Positions 1 to 5,998 of a DNA stretch of 19,380 bases are shown here, piece after piece. A program made the translations under genes and the position numbers. Numbering within the stretch: position 1 is the first letter of the stretch; every line of letters begins with the position of its first letter. Source of the stretch: DATMXS01 sp050260275 (GTDB lineage: Bacteria; Acidobacteriota; Terriglobia; Bryobacterales; Bryobacteraceae). The notes under the pieces were generated by a model. It saw only the letters and a program-made list of their open reading frames with translations, had not been told where the DNA came from and did no database searches. The DNA lies in assembly GCA_050260275.1 (NCBI GenBank), contig JBLNBX010000091.1:1-19380 (forward strand). Reading direction: 5' to 3'.

Positions 1-27
1 AGCGCGGTCGCGAAGGCCTCGAAGTAA
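1..27 (+). CDS. Possible C-terminal tail of an upstream gene (partial)
   Basis: The first nine codons read in frame 1 as Ser-Ala-Val-Ala-Lys-Ala-Ser-Lys followed by TAA. An Ala/Lys-rich end, directly followed by a strong hairpin at 41-64, fits the end of a gene entering from the left. Too little is present to name a family, and it could be chance. Confidence 0.3.
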   Translation, partial: SAVAKASK

Positions 28-40
28 CACTAAATTTAAA

Positions 41-64
41 GCGGGCCGGCTCGCACCGGCCCGC
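41..64. terminator. 9-bp GC hairpin, possible terminator
   Basis: GCGGGCCGG and CCGGCCCGC form a perfect 9-bp stem around a 6-nt loop. It lies 13 nt after the TAA at 25-27. No T-tract follows it on the plus strand. On the minus strand it is followed by a TTTAAATTTA stretch, so it could also stop transcripts from the other direction. Confidence 0.5.
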
Positions 65-99
65 CAACCCGCCCGGCGCTCGGTTAATCTGGGTATGGG

Positions 100-642
100 A
101 TGCTATTCACGCGCCGTACGCGCACAGCTCTGCGGGCGCTCTGGGTTCTACTGCTGATGGCGGTGGTCGCCGGTTCGCTTCTGCCGGACTCGTCTGTGCC
201 GATGCGAATTCTCAGCCGCCTGCACATCTCCGACAAGATCCTCCACTTCTCCGGCTACACGCTCCTGGCAATGCTGCCCGCCATCCACGAGCGGCTCCGG
301 GCCATAGCCTGGGCCAGTTTCGGGCTGATCGCGCTCGGCATCTTCATCGAATTGGCGCAGTTCGCATCCGGCTGGGGAAGGATGTTCGAGTTTCGGGACG
401 TAGCCGCCAACACGCTCGGCATCGGCGTCGGTGTAGTGTCCGGACTTTTCGTCGGCTCTACCGCTCTACGCTGCGGCGTCGCGCGCTCCCGCTCGCGGCG
501 GGACGGGACCTGGGCTCGAGATTACGATCTGCATAAACCAGGGAGTCTAGCGCCAGGCGATATGTCTCGAAGCAATCGTCGCGGATGGTTGCATCGAGAC
601 GGTCGCGGGGAGGGTGGAGGATCTCCAGCGTCCGCTGCGTGA
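100..642 (+). CDS. VanZ-like membrane protein
   Basis: A small integral membrane protein of the VanZ-like family; the biochemical role of stand-alone members is not established. The hallmarks are visible: an N-terminal hydrophobic segment (about residues 12-28), the SDKILHFSGY motif (D-K-x2-H-F-x2-Y) near residue 44, and the IELAQ...FEFRDVAANTLG block (about residues 87-112) with the conserved E-x2-Q and D-x3-N-x2-G. About four membrane segments are expected. The reading frame stays open to 642, but residues after about 125 turn Arg/Gly/Ser-rich and lie antisense to a decayed gene fragment (509-673), so the natural C-terminus has probably been lost and replaced by read-through. No clear Shine-Dalgarno is seen; a TAATCT hexamer at 85-90 ends 9 nt before the ATG. 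Confidence 0.8.
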   Translation: MLFTRRTRTALRALWVLLLMAVVAGSLLPDSSVPMRILSRLHISDKILHFSGYTLLAMLPAIHERLRAIAWASFGLIALGIFIELAQFASGWGRMFEFRDVAANTLGIGVGVVSGLFVGSTALRCGVARSRSRRDGTWARDYDLHKPGSLAPGDMSRSNRRGWLHRDGRGEGGGSPASAA

Positions 643-673
643 TGGAGCGCAGCGAGACCGTCGGAATGCCGGC
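509..673 (-). pseudogene. Fragment resembling the C-terminus of an M28-type peptidase
   Basis: On the minus strand the frame contains AGIPTVSLRSITQRTLE, then HPPRDRLDA and DDCFETYRLAL, ending near NLEPR. The order (AGIP-[TA]-V, H-x-PRDR-x-D, then an acidic YRL helix) looks like the C-terminal end of M28-family aminopeptidases, where a His-Thr/Pro-x-D segment precedes the last helix. No upstream catalytic part is present, and the fragment overlaps the end of the VanZ-like gene. I read it as gene debris; the family assignment is from memory of the motif pattern and is uncertain. Confidence 0.35.
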
Positions 674-760
674 TTCCCTGAACGGCGCGGTTACTCGGCC
701 GCGGCGCATGTATCAGGCTTGCACACGGCAAGCCTCGCGAGGATCGTTCCGCCCGCCGTT

Positions 761-862
761 CGCACGACGCTCGAAGATCGCACCGTGCTGCGCGAATTGC
801 CCGGCTACGAGGATTTCTCGCGCCACACACGCCGCCGGCTCGTACCTGGCCTGTGGCAGCGC
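761..862 (+). pseudogene. C-terminal stub of an isoprenylcysteine/phospholipid methyltransferase-like protein
   Basis: One plus-strand frame reads RTTLEDRTVLRELPGYEDF, then R-x-TRRRLVPGLW (to 856). This matches the typical tail of ICMT/PEMT-like methyltransferases: E-[DE]-R-x2-x-[RK]-[ED]-[LF]-P-G-Y-x-[ED]-[YF], then a basic stretch, then R-L-[IV]-P-G-[VL]-W. The preceding membrane segments and SAM-binding residues are missing; sequence before about 755 in this frame is unrelated. The stub runs straight into the antisense 3' end of the NmrA-like gene, so it is a remnant rather than a functional gene. Confidence 0.5.
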
Positions 863-1833
863 TATCCTCCCGCCGCGCGTGTTCTATCCACAGGAATCAG
901 TTTCGCGTTGCGGCTGAGCCACTGGTCGAACGTCTGCAGCTCCGGGTTGAGCTCCCTCGCCACTCTGGGATCGCGCGCCGCGCGAAACACGTCGTTGAAG
1001 TCGCGGTTGAACTGGAACATGTTGCCAAGATCCTCCGCGCCTGGAAAGCCGAGGCTACGGTAGGCGTCCGGACTTATATCCTCGTAACGGACCTCCTCAC
1101 CGAGCGCTCTCCCAAGCGCCGAAGCCATCTCCGCCCCGCTCAGATGTTCGCCCGCGATGCCCACTGCCCGGCCTATGTAAGAGCCGCCGCGCCGCAAAAT
1201 GCCGTATGCGCACTTTCCGATGTCATCGACTGCTATGCCCGGGAGTTTCTTTGCGCCCATCGGCAGCGTAAGCCGCAGAATGCCGTCCTCCCCGCGCTTC
1301 GGCCCCATTCCGGCACGAATGAAATTCTCCCAGTAGAAGCTCGCGAGCAGAAAAGTGACCGGCACGCCCAGGTCGGTGAAGAAGCGGTCCGCTTCGCCCT
1401 TGGCGTCGAAGTGAGGCACTTTGTACCGGCCCATCAGCGTCGGCATGCGCTTGTCGTCGAGCGGAACCCACCGGCGGGTATCTTCGAGCGTGGACCAGAT
1501 GACGTGCTCCACACCCGCATCTTTTGCCGCCCGCGCCATCGTGGCCGCGTGCTGCATTTCCTTCTCCGGCGAGGCGTGCGCCCAGTAGAACGTCACGCAG
1601 AAAGCCGCGCTCGCGCCGGCAAACGCGCGCTCGATAGTCGCAGGACGGTCAAGATCGGCCGCGACAACCTCTGCGCCGAGCCTGGCGAGCTCTCTCGCCG
1701 CGGGCGAGTTTACATCCCGCGTGAGCGCGCGCACCGTCAGGGTCCGCTCCGGATCGTTCAGCACGGCGCGCGCCAGTCCTCCGCCCTGCGCCCCTGTGGC
1801 GCCTGCCACGGCCAGCACTTTGCGTTTCGACAT
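862..1833 (-). CDS. NmrA-like NAD(P)-binding Rossmann protein
   Basis: An atypical short-chain dehydrogenase/reductase of the NmrA family; members act as NAD(P)H-sensing or reductase-like proteins, and the substrate cannot be told from sequence. The 323-aa length is normal. Residues 6-16 contain the Rossmann motif VLAVAGATGAQGG (GxxGxxG type); EVVAADLDRP (about 55-64) is the usual acidic turn; VEHVIWSTLEDT and GKGEADRFF-like segments (here FDAKGEADRFF) follow, matching the substrate-binding half with the conserved K-G. The last 100 residues (GEHLSGAEMASAL, ISPDAYRSLGFPG) match the family's C-terminal lobe. A purine-rich GGGGGGAG lies only 2 nt from the ATG. It is divergent from the NIPSNAP gene with 88 bp between. 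Confidence 0.88.
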   Translation of the reverse strand: MSKRKVLAVAGATGAQGGGLARAVLNDPERTLTVRALTRDVNSPAARELARLGAEVVAADLDRPATIERAFAGASAAFCVTFYWAHASPEKEMQHAATMARAAKDAGVEHVIWSTLEDTRRWVPLDDKRMPTLMGRYKVPHFDAKGEADRFFTDLGVPVTFLLASFYWENFIRAGMGPKRGEDGILRLTLPMGAKKLPGIAVDDIGKCAYGILRRGGSYIGRAVGIAGEHLSGAEMASALGRALGEEVRYEDISPDAYRSLGFPGAEDLGNMFQFNRDFNDVFRAARDPRVARELNPELQTFDQWLSRNAKLIPVDRTRAAGG

Positions 1834-1909
1834 AGCTCCCCCCTCTTACCCGTATTCTCATACTTCCGGCCGCCCGCGTGATGTGCCTTAATCATGCCGT
1901 CTGACCAGC

Positions 1910-1915
1910 TATACT
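1910..1915 (+). promoter_or_regulatory. -10-like TATACT 6 nt before ATG (leaderless candidate)
   Basis: TATACT matches TATAAT in 5 of 6 positions and ends 6 nt before the ATG at 1922, which leaves no room for a leader or Shine-Dalgarno. A weak -35-like TTAATC lies at 1888-1893. If used, transcription would start at or next to the start codon. Confidence 0.4.
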
Positions 1916-1921
1916 TTCGGC

Positions 1922-2698
1922 ATGACACGAAGGACCCTGCTCGCAACCAGCGCGTTCGCGCCATTCCTCGCAGCGGCCCAGCGGGCGCAGAGAACGAAAC
2001 CGGCCCTCATCGAGCTTTCGTACTTCAGGCTGCGCACCGGCGCGGACAACCAGCGGCAGCGCGCCACCGAGTTTCTGAACGCCTACCTGCCGTTGCTCCG
2101 CCGCACAGGCGCCGGGCCATCGGGCGCGTTCGTATCCAGCGTCGGCGAGGGTACGCCGTACGTGATGATGCTGAGGAGCTACCCGGATTGGGCAGGGGTG
2201 CAGGAGTTCAAGGCTAAACTCGGCGCGGATGCCAGCATTCGCGCGGCCATCGACAAATGGTACGCAAGCGGGCCGCCTTACGTGAGCTACGAGACCTCGC
2301 TGCTGCGCGCCTTCAACTCCTTTCCGGCCGTCGAGCTGCCGCCGGCTGCGGGCGCCGCTGCCAGCCGCATCTTCGAGCTGAGAACGTACCAATCCGAGAA
2401 CTACGATACGCTGCAGGCCAAGATCGACATGTTCTCGAAAGGTGAGATCGGCATCTTCCGCAAGGTCGGCCTCCGCCCCGTTTTCTTTGGCGAGACCATC
2501 TTTGGCGACCGCATGCCGAACCTGACTTACATGCTGGCCCACGACGACATGGCCGCCCGCGAAAAGAACTGGGCGGCATTCCGCGCGCACCCCGAATGGA
2601 AGGAGCTCCAGGCGAGGCCTGAGTTCAGACACCCGGGGCTGGTATCGAACATCTCCATCGCGCTGCTGTCGGCTTTGCCGGTTTCGGATATCAAGTAG
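1922..2698 (+). CDS. Secreted NIPSNAP-family protein
   Basis: A 258-aa protein with two NIPSNAP-type (dimeric alpha/beta barrel) halves. Function of the family is unresolved in bacteria. The N-terminus MTRRTLLATSAF-APFLAAAQ has a twin-arginine-like RR, a hydrophobic stretch and an A-x-A-type cleavage site, so export (possibly Tat) is likely. IELSYFRLRTG (about 31-41) opens the first domain, and IFELRTYQSENY (about 149-160) the second; both show the typical [IF]-E-L-R-x-Y start strand. FFGETIFGDRMPNLTYMLAHDDMAAREKNW is spread over about residues 198-228 and is the family's W/Y-rich closing segment. The chosen ATG is supported by the signal peptide. Such proteins are abundant in Acidobacteriota and Planctomycetota. 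Confidence 0.85.
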   Translation: MTRRTLLATSAFAPFLAAAQRAQRTKPALIELSYFRLRTGADNQRQRATEFLNAYLPLLRRTGAGPSGAFVSSVGEGTPYVMMLRSYPDWAGVQEFKAKLGADASIRAAIDKWYASGPPYVSYETSLLRAFNSFPAVELPPAAGAAASRIFELRTYQSENYDTLQAKIDMFSKGEIGIFRKVGLRPVFFGETIFGDRMPNLTYMLAHDDMAAREKNWAAFRAHPEWKELQARPEFRHPGLVSNISIALLSALPVSDIK

Positions 2699-2831
2699 AA
2701 CAACTGCTCAATGTGCGCGCCAGGCCGGGCGTCCGCTCGCGCAGACGCCGGTAAACAGACACCACACATTCAGGGCCGAACGCGCCGTAGCTTCGCGTAA
2801 ACAGGCCTCGCGCGGCCGCCGGACGGTTATG

Positions 2832-3761
2832 TCACGCCGCGCGCGGCCCGCCTCGGATGTCGAGCGATGCAATCTCCACCGCGGCCTCGCCCGCGCGCAG
2901 CACCGCGCCCGCCGGAATCTCCGACACCCTGACGTACCCGAAGCCCAGCACGCGACCAGCCGCGGGCGACAGCGCCGACGACGTCACCTCGCCCACTTCC
3001 CTGCCCTCGAACGTGAGCTTGGTGCCCGCCGCCGCCTCGCGGTCCATCGCGAGCCGCGCCAGGAAACGGTGCACGCCGCCGCGCGAACGCACCCGCTCGA
3101 CGATCTCCTGCCCCAGGTAGCACCCCTTGTTGAAGTGCACCGCGGCCAGCACCTGCGTCTCGTGCGCCAGGTACCGTTCCGAGATGTCCTCACCGAAACG
3201 CGGGATGCCGTTCTCGATCCTCACGATGCGCGCGTCTTCGGCGCATGCCTCCGCGGCTCCGGAGCTGCGTATCACGTCGTCGCGGTCCGCAGCCGGCCCG
3301 ATCACTCGATAGCCCGGCATACCCGTCGCGCTCGCGCGGAGAACGGTGCGGCCCGCCCAGTCCGCGTGCGCGAACGCCCCGCCGGGCAACTCGATTGGCG
3401 GTGTTGCAGCCGGGCCCTCGATTGCGATCTCGACGGTCGCGTCCGTCACGTCCTCGAGCGTCACGTCGTCGGCGATGATGTGCTTGTCCAGGTGCGCCGC
3501 GAGCGTCGCCCGCGCTTCAGGCTCCACATCGAGGAGCAGGTAGTCAGCGAAGCGCATGACGATCGCGTCGGCGAGCACGCGCCCCTGCGCGCTCAGAAAG
3601 AACGTGTAGCATCCGCCGCCTTCAGGCATGTGCTCGACATCGTTGCTCGCCATCGCGTGCAGCCACCGGATGGAGTCCTCTCCTGTAACGCGTATCCGCC
3701 CGCGCGCGGAGAGGTCGATCCAGGCCGCCGAGTTTCGCAACGCGGTGTAACCCGCAGTCAT
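2832..3761 (-). CDS. ygfZ: YgfZ-type folate-binding / aminomethyltransferase-fold protein
   Basis: A YgfZ/GcvT-like protein. YgfZ (IBA57 in eukaryotes) binds tetrahydrofolate and supports assembly or repair of particular iron-sulfur enzymes. The signature K-G-C-Y-x-G-Q-E is present at residues 212-219 (KGCYLGQEIVER), which separates YgfZ from true glycine-cleavage T protein. The N-terminal GcvT-like block SAAWIDLSARGRIRVTGEDS (11-30) and DV-x-GGCYTFFLSAQGRVLADA (about 41-66) follow the family order. Length is 309 aa from the ATG at 3761; a longer frame upstream to 3851 runs over the neighbouring gene and is unlikely. The stop of the upstream CopD-like gene is 1 nt before this ATG (TGACATG), so translation is probably coupled. 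Confidence 0.88.
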   Translation of the reverse strand: MTAGYTALRNSAAWIDLSARGRIRVTGEDSIRWLHAMASNDVEHMPEGGGCYTFFLSAQGRVLADAIVMRFADYLLLDVEPEARATLAAHLDKHIIADDVTLEDVTDATVEIAIEGPAATPPIELPGGAFAHADWAGRTVLRASATGMPGYRVIGPAADRDDVIRSSGAAEACAEDARIVRIENGIPRFGEDISERYLAHETQVLAAVHFNKGCYLGQEIVERVRSRGGVHRFLARLAMDREAAAGTKLTFEGREVGEVTSSALSPAAGRVLGFGYVRVSEIPAGAVLRAGEAAVEIASLDIRGGPRAA

Positions 3762-3762
3762 G

Positions 3763-4188
3763 TCAGAAAATCCTCCGCAGCAGCTCCGAGATGAGGATGA
3801 TAACCAGGCCGGGTATGACGATGTCCGATGCGCGCCGGAAAAAGCGTCCATCGGCGGGCGCCGGCCGCGTCATGACGAACGCTGCTGCGAACAGGTATGC
3901 CGCGAACAGCATCTTGGCCCCGAACAGTATCCAGTAATAGCGCGTGTGACCGGAGCCCGAAAGCGCCATCACCGCGCCTGAGCCTATGATGCCCGCGATC
4001 GCGCCGTGCACGAGCGGCCGGAATCCCGCGGCGAACCTGGCGGCAAGGTCATCGGCGTCCAGCGAATTCCTTAGCGCCGGAAACGCGATCAGCCTGAGAA
4101 AAGCCGCTCCACCGACCAGCAGGGCCATCGACGCCACGTGCATCCACCGCATCAGCACCGTTACAGCTTCGCCCGCCACCACATCCAT
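3763..4188 (-). CDS. Small CopD-like integral membrane protein
   Basis: A 141-aa protein with four predicted membrane helices: about 10-32 (VLMRWMHVASMALLVGGAAF), 58-76 (LVHGAIAGIIGSGAVMAL), 82-105 (YYWILFGAKMLFAAYLFAAAF) and 121-137 (DIVIPGLVIILISELL). The W-x-H-V-x(3)-LLVGG first helix and the K in helix 3 (FGAKMLF) resemble the CopD/DUF-type four-helix family, in which the first-helix His is conserved. Role unknown; a haem or metal link is conceivable but not shown. It is the first gene of a two-gene unit with ygfZ. No Shine-Dalgarno is seen; a TACACT hexamer ends 8 nt before the ATG. Confidence 0.65.
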   Translation of the reverse strand: MDVVAGEAVTVLMRWMHVASMALLVGGAAFLRLIAFPALRNSLDADDLAARFAAGFRPLVHGAIAGIIGSGAVMALSGSGHTRYYWILFGAKMLFAAYLFAAAFVMTRPAPADGRFFRRASDIVIPGLVIILISELLRRIF

Positions 4189-4202
4189 ACACTCAAAGTG
4201 TA
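4188..4202. promoter_or_regulatory. Perfect palindrome over the start of the CopD-like gene
   Basis: TACACT-CAA-AGTGTA is a perfect inverted repeat with 6-bp arms and a 3-nt centre. On the minus strand its left arm is a -10-like TACACT and its right arm touches the ATG at 4188. This placement would suit a repressor operator for the CopD-like/ygfZ pair. It may also be chance. Confidence 0.3.
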
Positions 4203-4257
4203 CGCAGGTAACGCTGTTTCCTGCCCGCGTGTAGCAAGACGTTCGGTCTCTCTCCCC

Positions 4258-4287
4258 TTGCGCTCACCTCCGCCAAGCCCGTATCGT
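4258..4287 (+). promoter_or_regulatory. Candidate promoter of the MBL-fold gene (leaderless candidate)
   Basis: A -35-like TTGCGC (4258-4263) and a -10-like TATCGT (4282-4287) are 18 nt apart. The -10 hexamer ends 6 nt before the ATG at 4294, the same spacing as at 1910-1922, and no Shine-Dalgarno is present. Confidence 0.35.
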
Positions 4288-4293
4288 GAACGC

Positions 4294-4929
4294 ATGATCT
4301 GCAAGGTTATGCCCGTTGGCATGTTGATGGCGAACTGCGTTGTGCTCGGCGACGAGTCCGCGCGCGCAGCAGCCGCCATAGATCCAGGCGGTGAGGCTCC
4401 GAAGATCCTGGACACGGTCGAGCGGCTCGGCTTCCACGTCGACGCGATCGTCCTCACGCACGCGCACATCGACCACGCCGCGGCAGCCTACGATCTCAAG
4501 CAGGCCACTGGCGCGCCCCTGTACATGAACCACGGCGACACGCCACTGTACGAACAGATGGACGCCTTCGCTGGCTGGCTCGGAATGCAGCCGCCGAAGC
4601 GCGCGTCCATCGATCGCGACGCTCCCGACGGCGCTGTCATCTCGTTCGGCGGCACGGGCATGAAGGTCCTGCACACGCCCGGCCACAGCCCCGGCGGCAT
4701 CAGTCTGTGGATACCCGGCGAAAAGGTGGTGCTCACAGGCGATACGCTGTTCCGCGACAGCATCGGGCGCAGCGATCTGCCGGGCGGAGATGGCCGCCTG
4801 CTGCTGCGGTCCATAGCCAGTAGATTGCTCACGTTGCCTGACGATACCGTAGTCATCCCCGGCCACGGCGAATCTACGACCATCGGGCGCGAGCGCAAGC
4901 ACAACCCGTTCTTGCAGGATTTGCCTTGA
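4294..4929 (+). CDS. MBL-fold metallo-hydrolase, glyoxalase II-like
   Basis: A 211-aa single-domain metallo-beta-lactamase-fold hydrolase, probably binding two metal ions in the cytoplasm. Metal ligands are visible: T-H-A-H-I-D-H (H56, H58, D60, H61), H131 in HTPGHSPGG, D150 in LTGDTLFRDSIGRSD, and H191 in PGHGEST. The GRSDLPGGD segment is typical of the YcbL-like type of glyoxalase-II-related enzymes, which hydrolyse thioesters or related substrates; the substrate here is not determined. The ATG at 4294 is preferred over an in-frame extension to 4138, because the family normally begins right at the first strand (CKVMPVGMLMANCVVL). Confidence 0.88.
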   Translation: MICKVMPVGMLMANCVVLGDESARAAAAIDPGGEAPKILDTVERLGFHVDAIVLTHAHIDHAAAAYDLKQATGAPLYMNHGDTPLYEQMDAFAGWLGMQPPKRASIDRDAPDGAVISFGGTGMKVLHTPGHSPGGISLWIPGEKVVLTGDTLFRDSIGRSDLPGGDGRLLLRSIASRLLTLPDDTVVIPGHGESTTIGRERKHNPFLQDLP

Positions 4930-5005
4930 CCGGCTGGCGCTGGCGGCCTGTCACTAACGGCAACGGGCGCGCCAGGGCGCGAGCACACGGATCGGCTGCA
5001 CCACT

Positions 5006-5100
5006 GTAAATCTCCGGATCCAACTCCGCTCACGAGAGGTAAGTTGTCGAGACCAGCTCCGCTCGGGTACCTGTAACTTGCCGGATCTGACTCGGCTCAC
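5006..5100. repeat. Three imperfect tandem units, period 33-34 bp
   Basis: Three 28-nt units begin at 5006, 5039 and 5073. Each starts GTAA, has a GG-A-TC/GAGACC-like middle and ends near CTC(C/G)GCTC. Units 1 and 3 share 17 of 20 bases over CCGGATC-x2-ACTC-x-GCTCAC; unit 2 is more diverged. The last unit overlaps the stop codon of the universal stress protein gene, so the array sits exactly at the downstream end of the cytochrome operon. Confidence 0.55.
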
Positions 5101-5969
5101 ACACTCACAACCGGACACGGCGACTCGCGGATGATCGAGTAAGCGCTGGTGCGCAGCCGCCCGAACACACCCGCGGCCGAGCCGCGCCCGATCACCAGCA
5201 GGTCCGCGCCGCTCGACGCCGCGAGTTCGCAGACCGCGCGCGGCGGATCGCCGCTCACCACCTTCACCTCGACCTCGTAATCGAGCGCTCCGCGCAGCTT
5301 TAGCAGTTCCTCGCGCGCACTGCGCCTCAGGTCAGCCGCAAGTTCACGGTCGAAGTATTCGCCGGGTTGAGTCTCAATGCACGGGACTGCGTGCGTGAGC
5401 ATCAGGCGAGCGCCCAGGGCTTGCGCGAAGTGGGCCGCCCAGCAGGTTATCTTGCGGCTCTGCGGCCCCAGGTCCAAGGCGCAAAGGACGGCGCGCAGAG
5501 GCACGACTTCGGACGCCGGCCGGCTCTCCATATGCACGCCCGTCAGCACGGGGCAGTCCGCGTCGTGCAGCACCTTTGCCGTCACCGAACCGAGGATGAA
5601 CCTGCGGAACGGGCCATAGCCATGCGTCGGCATGGCGATGAGGTCCACATTGTGCTCGCGCGCGTACGCGACGATGCGCTGGGCCGGATCGCCCTCCTCC
5701 AGAACGCGCTCGACGGACAGGTCCGAAAGTTCGCCGGCCATCAGCCCATCGAGCTGGCGGCGGGCCTGCTCGGAGCGGCTCCGGACGAAGTCCGCCATCA
5801 CGGTCCCGCCGAACTCGAGCGTGCTGAAGTCGTAGCGCAGCGGTTCCAGCGCGTGCAGCAGCACAATTTGGGAGTTGAACTTCCGGGCGATGGCCCCGGC
5901 GTATCGCACCGCGCCGAGGCAGCGCTCTGAGAAGTCCACGGGCACGAGGACCTTCGTGAGCTGGAGCAT
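5097..5969 (-). CDS. Tandem-domain universal stress protein
   Basis: A 290-aa UspA-family protein with two domains (about 1-145 and 155-290). Family members bind ATP or act in stress survival. Domain 1 begins KVLVPVDFSE and ends with THGYGPFRRFILGSV, keeping the nucleotide-binding G-x9-G-S of the G-x2-G-x9-G-[ST] motif, although the first Gly is Pro. Domain 2 ends IGRGSAAGVFGRLRTSAYSI, where the G-[ST] is R-T, so its nucleotide site looks degenerate. AGGAGG lies 5 nt before the ATG, the best ribosome binding site in the window. It follows the six-haem cytochrome gene by 29 nt and is probably the last gene of the cytochrome operon. Confidence 0.92.
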   Translation of the reverse strand: MLQLTKVLVPVDFSERCLGAVRYAGAIARKFNSQIVLLHALEPLRYDFSTLEFGGTVMADFVRSRSEQARRQLDGLMAGELSDLSVERVLEEGDPAQRIVAYAREHNVDLIAMPTHGYGPFRRFILGSVTAKVLHDADCPVLTGVHMESRPASEVVPLRAVLCALDLGPQSRKITCWAAHFAQALGARLMLTHAVPCIETQPGEYFDRELAADLRRSAREELLKLRGALDYEVEVKVVSGDPPRAVCELAASSGADLLVIGRGSAAGVFGRLRTSAYSIIRESPCPVVSV

Positions 5970-5998
5970 CTCAGCCTCCTCTCACTGCCTCACGTAGT

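Noticed and set aside
853..1881. Long plus-strand open frame (342 codons) opposite the NmrA-like gene
   Set aside because: It is antisense to a clear Rossmann-fold protein, its residues are Arg/His/Pro/Ala-rich with no family pattern; it is a GC-rich shadow.
2699..2831. Glycine riboswitch near the GcvT-like protein
   Set aside because: This intergenic stretch is downstream of ygfZ, not upstream, and shows no riboswitch-like conserved core.
2829..3794. 321-codon plus-strand frame opposite ygfZ
   Set aside because: No recognisable motif, and the minus strand carries the KGCYLGQE signature of YgfZ.
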